A stretch of 64,000 bases of DNA from the NCBI RefSeq assembly GCF_904846715.1, contig NZ_CAJHBU010000006.1:62001-126000 (forward strand), in the 5' to 3' direction. Origin of the DNA: Psychrobacter vallis. Its GTDB lineage: Bacteria; Pseudomonadota; Gammaproteobacteria; Pseudomonadales; Moraxellaceae. How positions within the stretch are numbered: the first letter of the stretch is position 1; each line of letters starts with the position of its first letter. The notes beneath the pieces were generated by a model. It was given only the letters and a program-made list of their open reading frames with translations, had not been told where the DNA came from and searched no databases. Positions 51,490 to 60,230 of the stretch are shown here, piece after piece. The position numbers were made by a program, and so were the translations under genes.

Positions 51490-51850
51490 ATAAAAGATTC
51501 TCCAGTTGCAGATAGCGTAATGATCGATACGTGGTAACGCACTCATATGGCGCGCTATCGACACACTATATATAAATGTATTTAAATAAAACAGGGCTAT
51601 GGCTTAAATAGTTCAGTTTGGACAAAACATGTCATTACCGATCAGAGCATTACTTTTCATATTATACCAATCCCAAAAATCAAAGTAGCAAGGAAAACAA
51701 GTGCATGTACTACGTATTGTAGTCTAAGCAAGTTTGACGCGGCTCATCGTATTTTTTGGGTGTGGTACTACTTCACTTTTTGCTTAAATCACTTAAGTGC
51801 ATCTTACAAGGCGCTAATTTTATAACATTTAAGTCTCTTATCAAGCAAAG
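51490..51850. other. ftsA-ftsZ gap with an inverted-repeat element
   Basis: This 361-bp interval between ftsA and ftsZ, where many bacteria have only a few bases, holds the element at 51665-51767 (listed separately) and a TATAAT on the minus strand at its edge near 51660-51667. It must carry part of the ftsZ transcription control. No ORF. Confidence 0.5.
51665..51767. repeat. Inverted-repeat element (possible MITE) upstream of ftsZ
   Basis: About 103 bp bounded by imperfect terminal inverted repeats: TACCAATCCCAAAAAT at the left, and TACCACACCCAAAAAAT on the opposite strand at the right. It has no ORF. Only one copy is found in the window. Similarity to known mobile elements could not be tested. 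Confidence 0.55.
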
Positions 51851-53143
51851 CTACAATATCTTTTTTAGCACGCTAGCAAAACGTTGCCCTGCACTTTGGA
51901 AAACGCCAGTTACTCGATTCTTTTGAACCGCTTCCGGTTCGCTTTTTTCACTACGGCGGAACTGCTCGCTTTGACTATACAATAAGGTACCAAAAGCGGT
52001 TTGATACGCGCGGTCATTCACCTGAATATTCAGCTGCTTAAATGATTCGTCATTATCGAAATGATTATAAGCGCTGATTGCCGGATGCGTATTGGTTAGT
52101 ACCACTGGCATTTTTAGCAGTTTTTTAGCAAAAGGTATCATTCCTTTTATCACACTCCCGCCACCAGTCAGTACGATACCTTTATCGATATAGCCTATCA
52201 AGCCAGCTTCATGCAATTGACGAGCAACCTCAGTGAATATCTGAACGTAACGCGCTTCAATAATACGAGCTAAATTATAGACACCAACATTAATCTCATC
52301 ATTTGAGCCTTGCGGCTTAAAAATGAAAAATGAGCTTGGGTCGACACTATTGACATCGACCGTACCATGAGTCTTTTTGAGTTTTTCCGCTTCAATCATT
52401 GAGATACCAAAGTCAGCTGAGATATCCATCGTTACTTCATGGCTGCCTGTCGCAATGCAATGTGTAAATATCAGTTTGTTCTCTTTATAAACACAGATAC
52501 TAGTGGTACTAGCGCCGATATCTACCAAACAAACACCTTGTTGGCGCTCATCACTCATCAAACTATATTCAGCACTGGTCACTGCATCAAACACGATATG
52601 ATCGATACCCACATCGCAACTTTGTAATAATTTTTGGATATTCTGACGGCTAGAGACGGGCATCATCATCAAGTGATACATCACAGTGATATTATGCGCC
52701 ATCATCTCGATCGCATCATCTACCATGACATCTTGCTCATCAACATAAATACCTTGCTGGCAGCAATGCATCAAATAGTACTCTGATGATAGGTCACGTG
52801 ATTTGGCGTTGGTCAAAGCCTCTACCATATCTTTGGCGCGTACAACCTCGTCTTCTACCCGTACGTCACCTGCACTGTTTTTGCTAGACAACTCAGGCGT
52901 GGCAAGCGTAAGCCACACACTATGAACACGGCAATTGGCAGTATCTTCTGCTTCTTGAATGGCTTGTTTGATTGCGCCTTGTAGACGTTCACGATGTTTT
53001 ATTCGACCTTGATAAAAGTCACTGTTTTTGACTTGCCCCACACCCAAAATACGAATGTCTTTTGCAGAGACAACATTGCCAATAACGGCATAAACCGCCG
53101 TGGCACTTAGATGGACAACAACCAGATTTTCAGTATTTTTCAT
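51851..53143 (-). CDS. ftsA: Cell division protein FtsA
   Basis: Actin-like protein that tethers FtsZ to the membrane and recruits later divisome proteins. ASKHA-type motifs are visible: VVVHLSATAVYAVIGN (phosphate 1 region), VCLVDIGASTTSICVYKENKL (phosphate 2), GIVLTGGGSVIKGM (adenosine motif). The C-terminal amphipathic membrane-targeting helix is AGQRFASVLKKIL. Length is 430 aa from the ATG at 53143 (MKNTENLVVV). The ribosome site there is weak, and the frame is open to 53191 with an alternative start. It lies between ftsQ (144-bp gap) and ftsZ on the minus strand. Confidence 0.96.
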   Translation of the reverse strand: MKNTENLVVVHLSATAVYAVIGNVVSAKDIRILGVGQVKNSDFYQGRIKHRERLQGAIKQAIQEAEDTANCRVHSVWLTLATPELSSKNSAGDVRVEDEVVRAKDMVEALTNAKSRDLSSEYYLMHCCQQGIYVDEQDVMVDDAIEMMAHNITVMYHLMMMPVSSRQNIQKLLQSCDVGIDHIVFDAVTSAEYSLMSDERQQGVCLVDIGASTTSICVYKENKLIFTHCIATGSHEVTMDISADFGISMIEAEKLKKTHGTVDVNSVDPSSFFIFKPQGSNDEINVGVYNLARIIEARYVQIFTEVARQLHEAGLIGYIDKGIVLTGGGSVIKGMIPFAKKLLKMPVVLTNTHPAISAYNHFDNDESFKQLNIQVNDRAYQTAFGTLLYSQSEQFRRSEKSEPEAVQKNRVTGVFQSAGQRFASVLKKIL

Positions 53144-53286
53144 GGTACCAGACAAATTATTACTAAACAGGAAACCAAGTGATGTTCCCATTAGATCATT
53201 AAAAAAAGCGCTATCAATACGCTATGATGTTGTATATTCAGTGTTACATGCTCTTAAAACCATTCAAGCTAAACCGTTAAAAGTTA

Positions 53287-54102
53287 TCAGTTTTCGCTTG
53301 CTACTATCTGTTGTGATTCATCACTCTCTGACTGGGTCATATTCCAAGCAATCGTGAAGCCATTCTTATAACGCAAATCTACTGACTGTATCTCATCACG
53401 GCGCGTGCTTAACTGATTACTGAGCAGTTGACTCAAATTCAGCAGCTTTTGCGCGGTGTTTTCATTATCGACGATAACGCGTAGTCCATTATCAAAACGT
53501 ATCAGCCATGTCATTCTTGGTGACAAAATAATGTCTTCGACTTGTATACCAAGTGGTGCATACCAGTCATTGACTTGCTGCATTTGCTGCATGATAACTG
53601 GCGCTTGCGTTATCTCACCTTGCAAGGTGGCAAAGCGCTCTTGGGTCAAATCATTATTATCGGCAGGAACAAAAACTGCCCCTTTTGCATCAACCAAACG
53701 CTCTGTACCAAAATTAGCCACTGCTTGCTTAGGCAGTGCTGTCACCACAATACCGCGTTGCCAATCACGAGAAACACTAACCTGATCGACCCATGCCCGA
53801 CCAGTGCTAATATCTCTTAATGCTTGCAAATCAGAGGTAAAGAAACTGCTCACTTTTTGCTGACTCATCGCCTGTTGCAATGAGCGATATTGAGGGGCTG
53901 TCAAACCTTGACTGCTGACATAGATCGCGGCTGGAGGCGCGTCATGTAACGCTTTACCACCCATTATCAATATTAGCACTAGCAATCCTAACACCAACGC
54001 CATAAAAAAATATTTGATTGACGTTGGAAATTGGAATTTAGAGTTTGGGCGACGGGTTTTATCACTCATCAAGTCAGTTACCTCGTTGACAGTTTGAGCC
54101 AT
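53287..54102 (-). CDS. ftsQ: Cell division protein FtsQ
   Basis: Bitopic inner-membrane divisome protein linking early and late cell-division proteins via FtsB/FtsL. A cytoplasmic N-terminus of about 30 residues precedes one TM helix (residues about 32-50, FFMALVLGLLVLILIMGGK). Then comes the periplasmic POTRA domain (AIYVSSQGLTAPQYRSLQQ) and the FtsQ beta domain with ISTGRAWVDQVSVSRDWQRGIVVTALPKQAVANFG and MTWLIRFDNGLRVIV. The 271-aa length is normal. ATG at 54102 has AAAGG five bases upstream; 54069 is an alternative. The gap to ddl upstream is unusually large (441 bp), suggesting an independent promoter for ftsQAZ. Confidence 0.93.
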   Translation of the reverse strand: MAQTVNEVTDLMSDKTRRPNSKFQFPTSIKYFFMALVLGLLVLILIMGGKALHDAPPAAIYVSSQGLTAPQYRSLQQAMSQQKVSSFFTSDLQALRDISTGRAWVDQVSVSRDWQRGIVVTALPKQAVANFGTERLVDAKGAVFVPADNNDLTQERFATLQGEITQAPVIMQQMQQVNDWYAPLGIQVEDIILSPRMTWLIRFDNGLRVIVDNENTAQKLLNLSQLLSNQLSTRRDEIQSVDLRYKNGFTIAWNMTQSESDESQQIVASEN

Positions 54103-54543
54103 AACGACCTTTGTCCCTATATTTGCATAAAACTGAGCATGCTATTTATTGATGTAACTCTGCATATTTTTTGCAGAGGCCTATTAAGTTGATATGTTAT
54201 CAAAGTCTGTCGCTAAAACGGTTTATATGATGCTTTTACACTCATTTAAACGTAACATTTTTCTCAATTTATGAATAACTTACAAGCTGTGGTTATTAAA
54301 AACATAAATATCACCAAAACAGACCAGCAATTACAATATTAACGTATTTTATGGTCAAACAATAGCTTAACCCTTCTTGATGACAATGAATTTACACAAG
54401 TTTACAGGACGCTGTGCTATAGCAGCTCTAGCGATACATTGATCTGGTCTCGTTAGATGTTATGGGCTGCTATAGACTTTATTTAAAGTTGGCTGGCTGA
54501 ACTTGACCACTTAAATAGTTACACTTAAAGCCGTATCGATAAG
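54103..54543. other. ddl-ftsQ gap, probable promoter region of ftsQAZ
   Basis: A 441-bp gap where many gammaproteobacteria have an overlap. It has a perfect 10-base inverted repeat CTATAGCAGC/GCTGCTATAG (about 54417-54475, spaced by some 40 bases) and a small CTCTGCA/TGCAGAG hairpin at 54158-54178, close to ftsQ. Neither ends in a T-run. A promoter is expected, but no convincing -35/-10 pair could be picked. Confidence 0.5.
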
Positions 54544-55566
54544 CTACAACGTCTGCGCTAAGATGTGCCAGCACAACGTATCAAAGTCCATACCTCGAGC
54601 CTTGGCGGCCATTGGAACCAAGCTATGACTAGTCATACCTGGTACGGTATTGATTTCAAGCAACCAAAAATTGCCCGCTTCATCTTGCATGGCATCGATA
54701 CGTCCCCAGCCTTTTGCATCGACGGCACGAAATGCAGCAAGGCTCAGCTCCTGCAAATGCTTTTCATCAGCGCCACTCAATCCACAAGGGATGTAATAAC
54801 TGGTATCGTTACGATTATACTTTGCTTCAAAATCATAGAAATTTGTGATGTCAGCAGGCTCGAGACGAATAACAGGATAAGCTTCGTCATCGATAATAAC
54901 AATCGTAAATTCACGACCCGTTATCCAACGCTCGGCCATCACTGCATCGCCGCACTCCACAGCAGTTGCATAAGCAGCAGGAAGCTCATCGAGATTATTT
55001 ACCTTTGTCATGCCGATACTTGAGCCTTCATGAACGGGCTTGATGATAAGTGGCAGTCCTAGCATATTGACCACTTGTTGCCAGTCCGTATCGGCTGTTA
55101 GCAATGAAAACGGTGCCGTTGCTAAGCCGCAACCTTGCCACAGCTGTTTGGTACGCACTTTATCCATGCCAAGCGCTGATGCCAAAATACCTGAACCCGT
55201 CTGTGGAATATGAAACCATTGCAATACGCCTTGTAGCAACCCATCTTCGCCGCCGCGACCATGCAGTACATTAAAGACGCGATCATAAGTTCGTAGCTCA
55301 GTAATATCTTGGTGCTTAGGGTCAAAATGAGTGGCATCGACGCCTTGATTTTGTAGCGCTTGTAGCACTGCCGCACCACTATCTAACGACACACTGCGCT
55401 CATTACTGGTACCGCCATAGACGACGGCAACTTTACCAAACTGCCCAGCATCTTTTACCTTGCTGGCGGTGTTGTCTAATGCTGCGTCATTGGCTTTGCT
55501 CGTTTCCATATCATCAATCGCTTTACTAGCATTACCTGTGTTTTTTTGAGTGTTATTCGTCGTCAT
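54544..55566 (-). CDS. ddl: D-alanine--D-alanine ligase (Ddl)
   Basis: ATP-grasp enzyme that makes the D-Ala-D-Ala dipeptide for peptidoglycan. Family motifs: VAVVYGGTSNERSVSLDSG at the ATP-grasp N-domain, VFNVLHGRGGEDG, LPLIIKPVHEGSSIGMTKV, WITGREFTIVIID, and the C-terminal GWGRIDAMQDEAGNFWLLEINTVPGMT with the Mg-binding Glu/Asn. At 340 aa it carries an unusual polar N-terminal extension of about 45 residues (KNTGNASKAIDDMETSKAND) compared with about 306 aa for E. coli DdlB. Start ATG at 55566. It lies 22 bp downstream of murC, as in the conserved murC-ddl-ftsQ order. Confidence 0.96.
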   Translation of the reverse strand: MTTNNTQKNTGNASKAIDDMETSKANDAALDNTASKVKDAGQFGKVAVVYGGTSNERSVSLDSGAAVLQALQNQGVDATHFDPKHQDITELRTYDRVFNVLHGRGGEDGLLQGVLQWFHIPQTGSGILASALGMDKVRTKQLWQGCGLATAPFSLLTADTDWQQVVNMLGLPLIIKPVHEGSSIGMTKVNNLDELPAAYATAVECGDAVMAERWITGREFTIVIIDDEAYPVIRLEPADITNFYDFEAKYNRNDTSYYIPCGLSGADEKHLQELSLAAFRAVDAKGWGRIDAMQDEAGNFWLLEINTVPGMTSHSLVPMAAKARGMDFDTLCWHILAQTL

Positions 55567-55587
55567 GAGGACAGCTCCTAAGATTTT

Positions 55588-57030
55588 TTAGCTTTTGAGG
55601 TAAAGGTTATTTGCCGCCAAATCGACTGCTATCTGGCCTACATTTCCAGCGCCTTGGGTAATAAGCATGTCATTGGCTTTTAATAAACGCTGCATAACAG
55701 GAGCTAAGTTGTTTTTATCAATAATCGTCGGCTCAATTTCGCCGCGCAAACGAATACTACGTGCTAATGACTTGGTATCAGCACCTATAATCGGACTTTC
55801 TCCTGCTGAATATACCTCTAATAGCAGTAGCTCATCAACACTTGAGAGCACTTCGACAAAATCATCATAACAATCACGCGTACGGCTGTATCGATGAGGC
55901 TGAAATAACATGACTAAGCGGCGTTCAGGAAAGCTTTGGCGAGCGGCTTTGATGGTGGCATCAACTTCTTTTGGATGATGACCATAATCATCAATTAATA
56001 AGACATTGCCATCATCAATATCGACCGATGCATGTTGTTCAAAGCGGCGGCCGACTCCTTCAAACTTCTGCAGGGCACGTTTAATCGCCTCGTCATCTAC
56101 GCCTTCATCAGTTGCCATAGTGATAGCGGCCAATGCATTATAAACATTGTGCGTACCTGGAATATTTAGCGTCAAATGCAGTGGATCACGGTCACGGCGC
56201 AATACGGTGAAGTGAGTTTTGGTGCCTTCCGTCACTAAGTCGATCGCTTGTACATCGTTGAACGGCTCCAAACCAAAGGTCAATACTGGTCGACCAATAT
56301 CATCGATCATCGCATACAATTCTGGATCATCACCGCACACCACAGCTAAGCCATAAAACGGCATATTGTGTAAAAACTGAATATAAGCCGCTTTTAATTT
56401 CTCGAAGCTGTTTCCATAAGTTTCCATATGATCTTGATCGATGTTGGTCACAATCGCTGCCATCGGACGCAATGATAAGAAAGATGCATCAGATTCATCG
56501 GCTTCTGCTACCAAAAAACGACTACTACCCAGCGCCGCATTTTTGCCAGAAGCGTTTAATTTACCGCCAATCACATAGGTAGGATCGAGCTGCCCTTCTG
56601 CCATCATCGTAGTCAGCAAACTGGTCGTTGTGGTTTTACCATGAGCACCAGCAACCGCAATACCATGACGATAGCGCATCAACTCACCAAGCATATCAGC
56701 ACGGCGTACCACTGGTAAACGCGCTTCTAGTGCCGCTTTTACTTCAGGATTGTTACGATCAATCGCTGAAGAGACAATGATGACATCGGCATTGGCGATG
56801 TTTTTGGAATCATGGCCGATTGATATTTTGATACCAATTTGCTCTAAACGTTTAGTGACTAAACTTTCAGTGATGTCAGAGCCGCTGACTTGATAGCCTT
56901 GATTGTTCATTACTTCTGCGATACCGCACATGCCCGAGCCGCCAATACCGATAAAATGCAAATGCTGAATACGGCGCATTTCTGGTATTTCAATCAAACG
57001 CTTGGGTAAAGCTTTGGCAGAGTTGGACAT
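55588..57030 (-). CDS. murC: UDP-N-acetylmuramate--L-alanine ligase MurC
   Basis: Adds the first amino acid (L-Ala) of the peptidoglycan stem peptide to UDP-MurNAc. The N-terminal Rossmann domain has [16 protein letters not shown], and the ATP-binding P-loop is [42 protein letters not shown] (carbamylated-Lys/His region) and the C-terminal [19 protein letters not shown] follow. Length 480 aa is normal. It follows murG with a 113-bp gap; murB, usually between murC and ddl in some groups, is not in the window. Confidence 0.97.
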   Translation of the reverse strand: MSNSAKALPKRLIEIPEMRRIQHLHFIGIGGSGMCGIAEVMNNQGYQVSGSDITESLVTKRLEQIGIKISIGHDSKNIANADVIIVSSAIDRNNPEVKAALEARLPVVRRADMLGELMRYRHGIAVAGAHGKTTTTSLLTTMMAEGQLDPTYVIGGKLNASGKNAALGSSRFLVAEADESDASFLSLRPMAAIVTNIDQDHMETYGNSFEKLKAAYIQFLHNMPFYGLAVVCGDDPELYAMIDDIGRPVLTFGLEPFNDVQAIDLVTEGTKTHFTVLRRDRDPLHLTLNIPGTHNVYNALAAITMATDEGVDDEAIKRALQKFEGVGRRFEQHASVDIDDGNVLLIDDYGHHPKEVDATIKAARQSFPERRLVMLFQPHRYSRTRDCYDDFVEVLSSVDELLLLEVYSAGESPIIGADTKSLARSIRLRGEIEPTIIDKNNLAPVMQRLLKANDMLITQGAGNVGQIAVDLAANNLYLKS

Positions 57031-57142
57031 AAGGGTTTCTCTTTAGTAAAGGCTAATAAAATATAGTAACGCAAAATAATAAGTGATGAAGACAGTCATA
57101 AAAGCAGTCAATGATAAAAAAAGTCGGTCACAAAAACACGGA

Positions 57143-58228
57143 CTATAAGGTTTGCCAAATAAGTTCAGCCACTCGCTTACTGGCACGACGATTAGCAAGG
57201 GCATGACCTTTTTTTGCCATTGCTAAGCAAGTGCGGCGATCAAGTCCTATAAGCTCACTACTTAGGCGCTGCGGTGTCAGCTCAGACTGCGGTAATAAAA
57301 TTGCGGCGTCGTGGGCGGTTAACGTACGTGCATTGGCGGTTTGATGGTCATCAACGGCATGTGGCAGCGGTACAAAAATCGCCGCAATACCGACGTTTTG
57401 GATTTCTGTAACGGTCAATGCGCCCGCTCGGCACACGATGACATCTGCCCAATTATAAGCCGCGGCCATATCATCAATAAATGGCTGTACAGTGAACTGA
57501 TGCGCACTTAAATCCTCGCTATCATAAGCCGCTTGCGTCGCCGTCTCATTATTGCGGCCGCATTGATGACGTACCTCAAAAGGACGATCCATCAATGCCA
57601 ACGCCTTTGGCACGGTATCGTTTAACACTTGCGCACCGAGTGAGCCGCCAACGACCAATAACTTAAGGGGTGATTCGTCATCCGTATCATAGCGTACCGC
57701 GGGTTCATCAACCCCTGTAATAGCATTACGTACTGGATTGCCGACCGTTTCAAGCTTTGAATCAAGCTCACTATTCGCAAACGTGTGCTCAAAAGCTTGC
57801 AGAACCTTGGTTGCAATCTTTGACAAATAGCGGTTGCTCATGCCAGCAATCGCATTTTGCTCGTGAATAATCAGCGGTGTTTTGGTCAAACGTGCCGCAA
57901 TACCGCCAGGTGCCGTCACATAGCCCCCAAAGCCAACGACCACATCAATCTGATTGTTACGAATAATTTTTACCGCCGCCATTGTCGCTGATAGTAAAGT
58001 CACTGGCAGTTTTAGCAAGCGTCCTATACCTTTGCCACGCAGACCTTGCATATCAATTGCATGAAACGTATAGCCAGTCGGCTCGACCAAGCCGTTTTCC
58101 ATACCATTTGGTGTGCCCAGCCAATGGATGACCGCGCCGCGCTGGGTCAACTCATCGCTCACTGCCAACGCTGGAAACACATGCCCACCTGTACCAGCAG
58201 CCATCATTAATATATGCGGTGTTTTCAT
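57143..58228 (-). CDS. murG: UDP-N-acetylglucosamine transferase MurG
   Basis: Peripheral membrane glycosyltransferase forming lipid II from lipid I at the inner membrane. GT-B fold: the N-terminal glycine-rich loop AAGTGGHVFPALAV, the second loop GFGGYVTAPGG, and the C-domain VVGGSLGAQVLNDTVPKAL (third G-loop) with RAGALTVTEIQNVGIAAIFVPLPHAVDDHQTANA, the UDP-GlcNAc site. A 361-aa protein, normal. It starts at the ATG at 58228 (MKTPHILMMAAG). It heads the murG-murC-ddl-ftsQ-ftsA-ftsZ-lpxC block; mraY, ftsW, murD and other dcw genes are not adjacent. Confidence 0.97.
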   Translation of the reverse strand: MKTPHILMMAAGTGGHVFPALAVSDELTQRGAVIHWLGTPNGMENGLVEPTGYTFHAIDMQGLRGKGIGRLLKLPVTLLSATMAAVKIIRNNQIDVVVGFGGYVTAPGGIAARLTKTPLIIHEQNAIAGMSNRYLSKIATKVLQAFEHTFANSELDSKLETVGNPVRNAITGVDEPAVRYDTDDESPLKLLVVGGSLGAQVLNDTVPKALALMDRPFEVRHQCGRNNETATQAAYDSEDLSAHQFTVQPFIDDMAAAYNWADVIVCRAGALTVTEIQNVGIAAIFVPLPHAVDDHQTANARTLTAHDAAILLPQSELTPQRLSSELIGLDRRTCLAMAKKGHALANRRASKRVAELIWQTL

Positions 58229-58377
58229 AAACCTTTGCCTATCTTTTCTTGATTTATATGAAGGACTTATTGTGCTATAACCATCCCAGTCATCAACGAA
58301 TCAGCAGCCTATAAAAGACCGCATAGTATAGTGTAAATCGTGGCCTGATATATAGCACTTTATGCATCATCAATAAC

Positions 58378-58410
58378 AAAAACCCAAGCCGTTAGCAATC
58401 TGAGCTTGGC
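58378..58410 (-). terminator. Probable terminator of gshB
   Basis: On the minus strand CCAAGC and GCTTGG form a short stem with a 14-base loop, followed by GTTTTTG, about 35 bases after the gshB stop. Confidence 0.6.
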
Positions 58411-58445
58411 TTTGATAAATAATGACCTTATCCTTGCCGCTTTAC

Positions 58446-59417
58446 TCAAATCGCCAATTTATTTTCGATGGCAATGATAAAGTCTGTCGCAATATCTGTA
58501 CCGCACTGGTCATCAATCTCGCGCACACATGTCGGACTAGTGACATTGATTTCAGTAATTCGACCACCGATTAAGTCCAAACCGACAAACATCAGACCTT
58601 TTTCTTTTACAATAGGTGCCACGACTTCTGCCACCTGGCGCTCAATATCAGTCAAAGGCATGGCGACGCCGCTACCACCAGCAGCTAAATTACCGCGCGT
58701 CTCGCCTTTGCTTGGAATGCGTGCCAAACTATAATCAACCACCACACCATCGACGATTAACACGCGCTTGTCACCTTCCTTAATCTCTGGCAAATAACGC
58801 TGTGCCATGATTGGTAAGGTTTCAAGCTCTGTTAACATCTCCAGCGTCACACCAATATTGGGGCTGTCCGCTGTCAAACGAAAAATACCCGTACCGCCCA
58901 TACCATCCAATGGCTTGACGATGACATCTTGTTGCTCGGTAATAAACTGGCGAATGTGCGCCTGCTTGCTGGTCACAATCGTTGGGCTCATGTAACCACT
59001 AAACCACGTGGCAAACAATTTCTCATTACAATCACGAATCGCTTGTGGATCATTGACCACGAGCACGCCTGCCGCTTTTGCATGATCGAGCATATAGGTG
59101 GCATAAATAAAGCGCATGTCAAACGGCGGGTCTTTACGCATCAAAATCACATCATAGTCGCTGACCGAACCCGTTGATTTATCGCCTAATGTATAAAAAT
59201 CTTGCGGGTCGCGCTTGACGGTTACAGGCTGCGTGTCGACCATCAACTCGCCACGATTCAACCACAAATCATGAATCTGACAATAACCCAGACTGTGACC
59301 ACGATCTTGCGCTGCCCACATCATCGCTAAGCTGGTGTCTTTTTTATAATTGACCCGCTCGATTGGATCCATAATAACAAGTATGTTTAGAGATTTTTTT
59401 TGGTTTTCTTGGCTCAT
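58446..59417 (-). CDS. gshB: Glutathione synthetase
   Basis: ATP-grasp enzyme adding glycine to gamma-glutamylcysteine. Hallmarks: NILVIMDPIERVNYKKDTSLAMM (N-terminal domain), MRKDPPFDMRFIYATYML, NDPQAIRDCNEKLFATWF, DVIVKPLDGMGGTGIFRL (ATP-grasp lysine and glycine loop), and FVGLDLIGGRITEINVTSPTCVREI with the Mg ligands. The start is the ATG at 59417 (MSQENQKKSLN) with an AAGTGAG site; the GTG at 59429 is possible. Length is 323 aa. It is the last of the group pyrE-gshB on the minus strand, with a terminator after it. Glutathione supply would also support the S-formylglutathione hydrolase. Confidence 0.97.
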   Translation of the reverse strand: MSQENQKKSLNILVIMDPIERVNYKKDTSLAMMWAAQDRGHSLGYCQIHDLWLNRGELMVDTQPVTVKRDPQDFYTLGDKSTGSVSDYDVILMRKDPPFDMRFIYATYMLDHAKAAGVLVVNDPQAIRDCNEKLFATWFSGYMSPTIVTSKQAHIRQFITEQQDVIVKPLDGMGGTGIFRLTADSPNIGVTLEMLTELETLPIMAQRYLPEIKEGDKRVLIVDGVVVDYSLARIPSKGETRGNLAAGGSGVAMPLTDIERQVAEVVAPIVKEKGLMFVGLDLIGGRITEINVTSPTCVREIDDQCGTDIATDFIIAIENKLAI

Positions 59418-59473
59418 AGTAAGACTCACTTACGTTGTATTATAAATAGACAGATAAAGGTATTTTGCCAAAA

Positions 59474-60169
59474 CTATACGCCGTACTGCTCACGATAATG
59501 CTGCATTTTTGCCAGTTGAGTGGCATCTTTATGCTGGCTATTGTCGTCTGCCAAATAACGGATTAAATCATCGATATCGACAAGCGCGCGCACTGGCACT
59601 TGTAGTGTCGCGGCCAGCTCTTGAATAGCCGAATGCTCAGCCTGACCTTTTTCTTTACGATCAAGCGCCACAATAATACCAGCAACGCTTGCGCCTGCTT
59701 GCTCTAAAACCTCGACCACTTCGCGCATGGCAGTGCCTGCGGTAATCACGTCATCCAGTACCCAGACTGCTTTGCCACTGACATCAGCACCGACCAAATT
59801 ACCACCTTCACCATGGGTTTTGGCTTCTTTACGATTGTAACCCCATTTGGCGTTAATGCCATGATGCAGCCATAATGCTTGTGCGGTTGCTGCCACAAAG
59901 GGAATGCCTTTATACGCTGCACCAAAGATTACCAGCTCTTTCTCATTGATACCGTCATTTGTAGCATTCATTTGTTCAGCCAATGCATCTGCATAACCAC
60001 GTGCCAATAACGACAACATCTCACCTGTGGCAAGCAAACCTGCATTAAAAAAGTACGGGCTGATACGGCCAGACTTGAGTATAAATTCACCAAACTTTAG
60101 CACTTGATTGTCTAAAGCCAGTTGAATAAAAGCATGAGATGAAAAATCCGGGTGTTGAGTGTTAGGCAT
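59474..60169 (-). CDS. pyrE: Orotate phosphoribosyltransferase
   Basis: Adds PRPP-derived ribose phosphate to orotate in pyrimidine synthesis. The PRPP-binding motif is VWVLDDVITAGTAMREVVE. Substrate and flexible-loop motifs include FGEFILKSGRISPYFFNAGLL, VIFGAAYKGIPFVAATA and NRKEAKTHGEGGNLVGA. Length 231 aa is normal for this type. Start ATG at 60169 (MPNTQHPDFSSH). A 57-bp gap leads to gshB, so the two may be cotranscribed; the next gene upstream (an unknown) is also on the minus strand. Confidence 0.97.
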   Translation of the reverse strand: MPNTQHPDFSSHAFIQLALDNQVLKFGEFILKSGRISPYFFNAGLLATGEMLSLLARGYADALAEQMNATNDGINEKELVIFGAAYKGIPFVAATAQALWLHHGINAKWGYNRKEAKTHGEGGNLVGADVSGKAVWVLDDVITAGTAMREVVEVLEQAGASVAGIIVALDRKEKGQAEHSAIQELAATLQVPVRALVDIDDLIRYLADDNSQHKDATQLAKMQHYREQYGV

Positions 60170-60230
60170 TATGGCATTCCTATTAGCAAAAAGAAGGGCA
60201 AAAAATTTGCATTATTGTACGCATTACTGA

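Noticed and set aside
57115..57145. Possible murG terminator (AGTC/GACT stem with T-run)
   Set aside because: The stem is only about four pairs and the gap is short; not strong enough to annotate.
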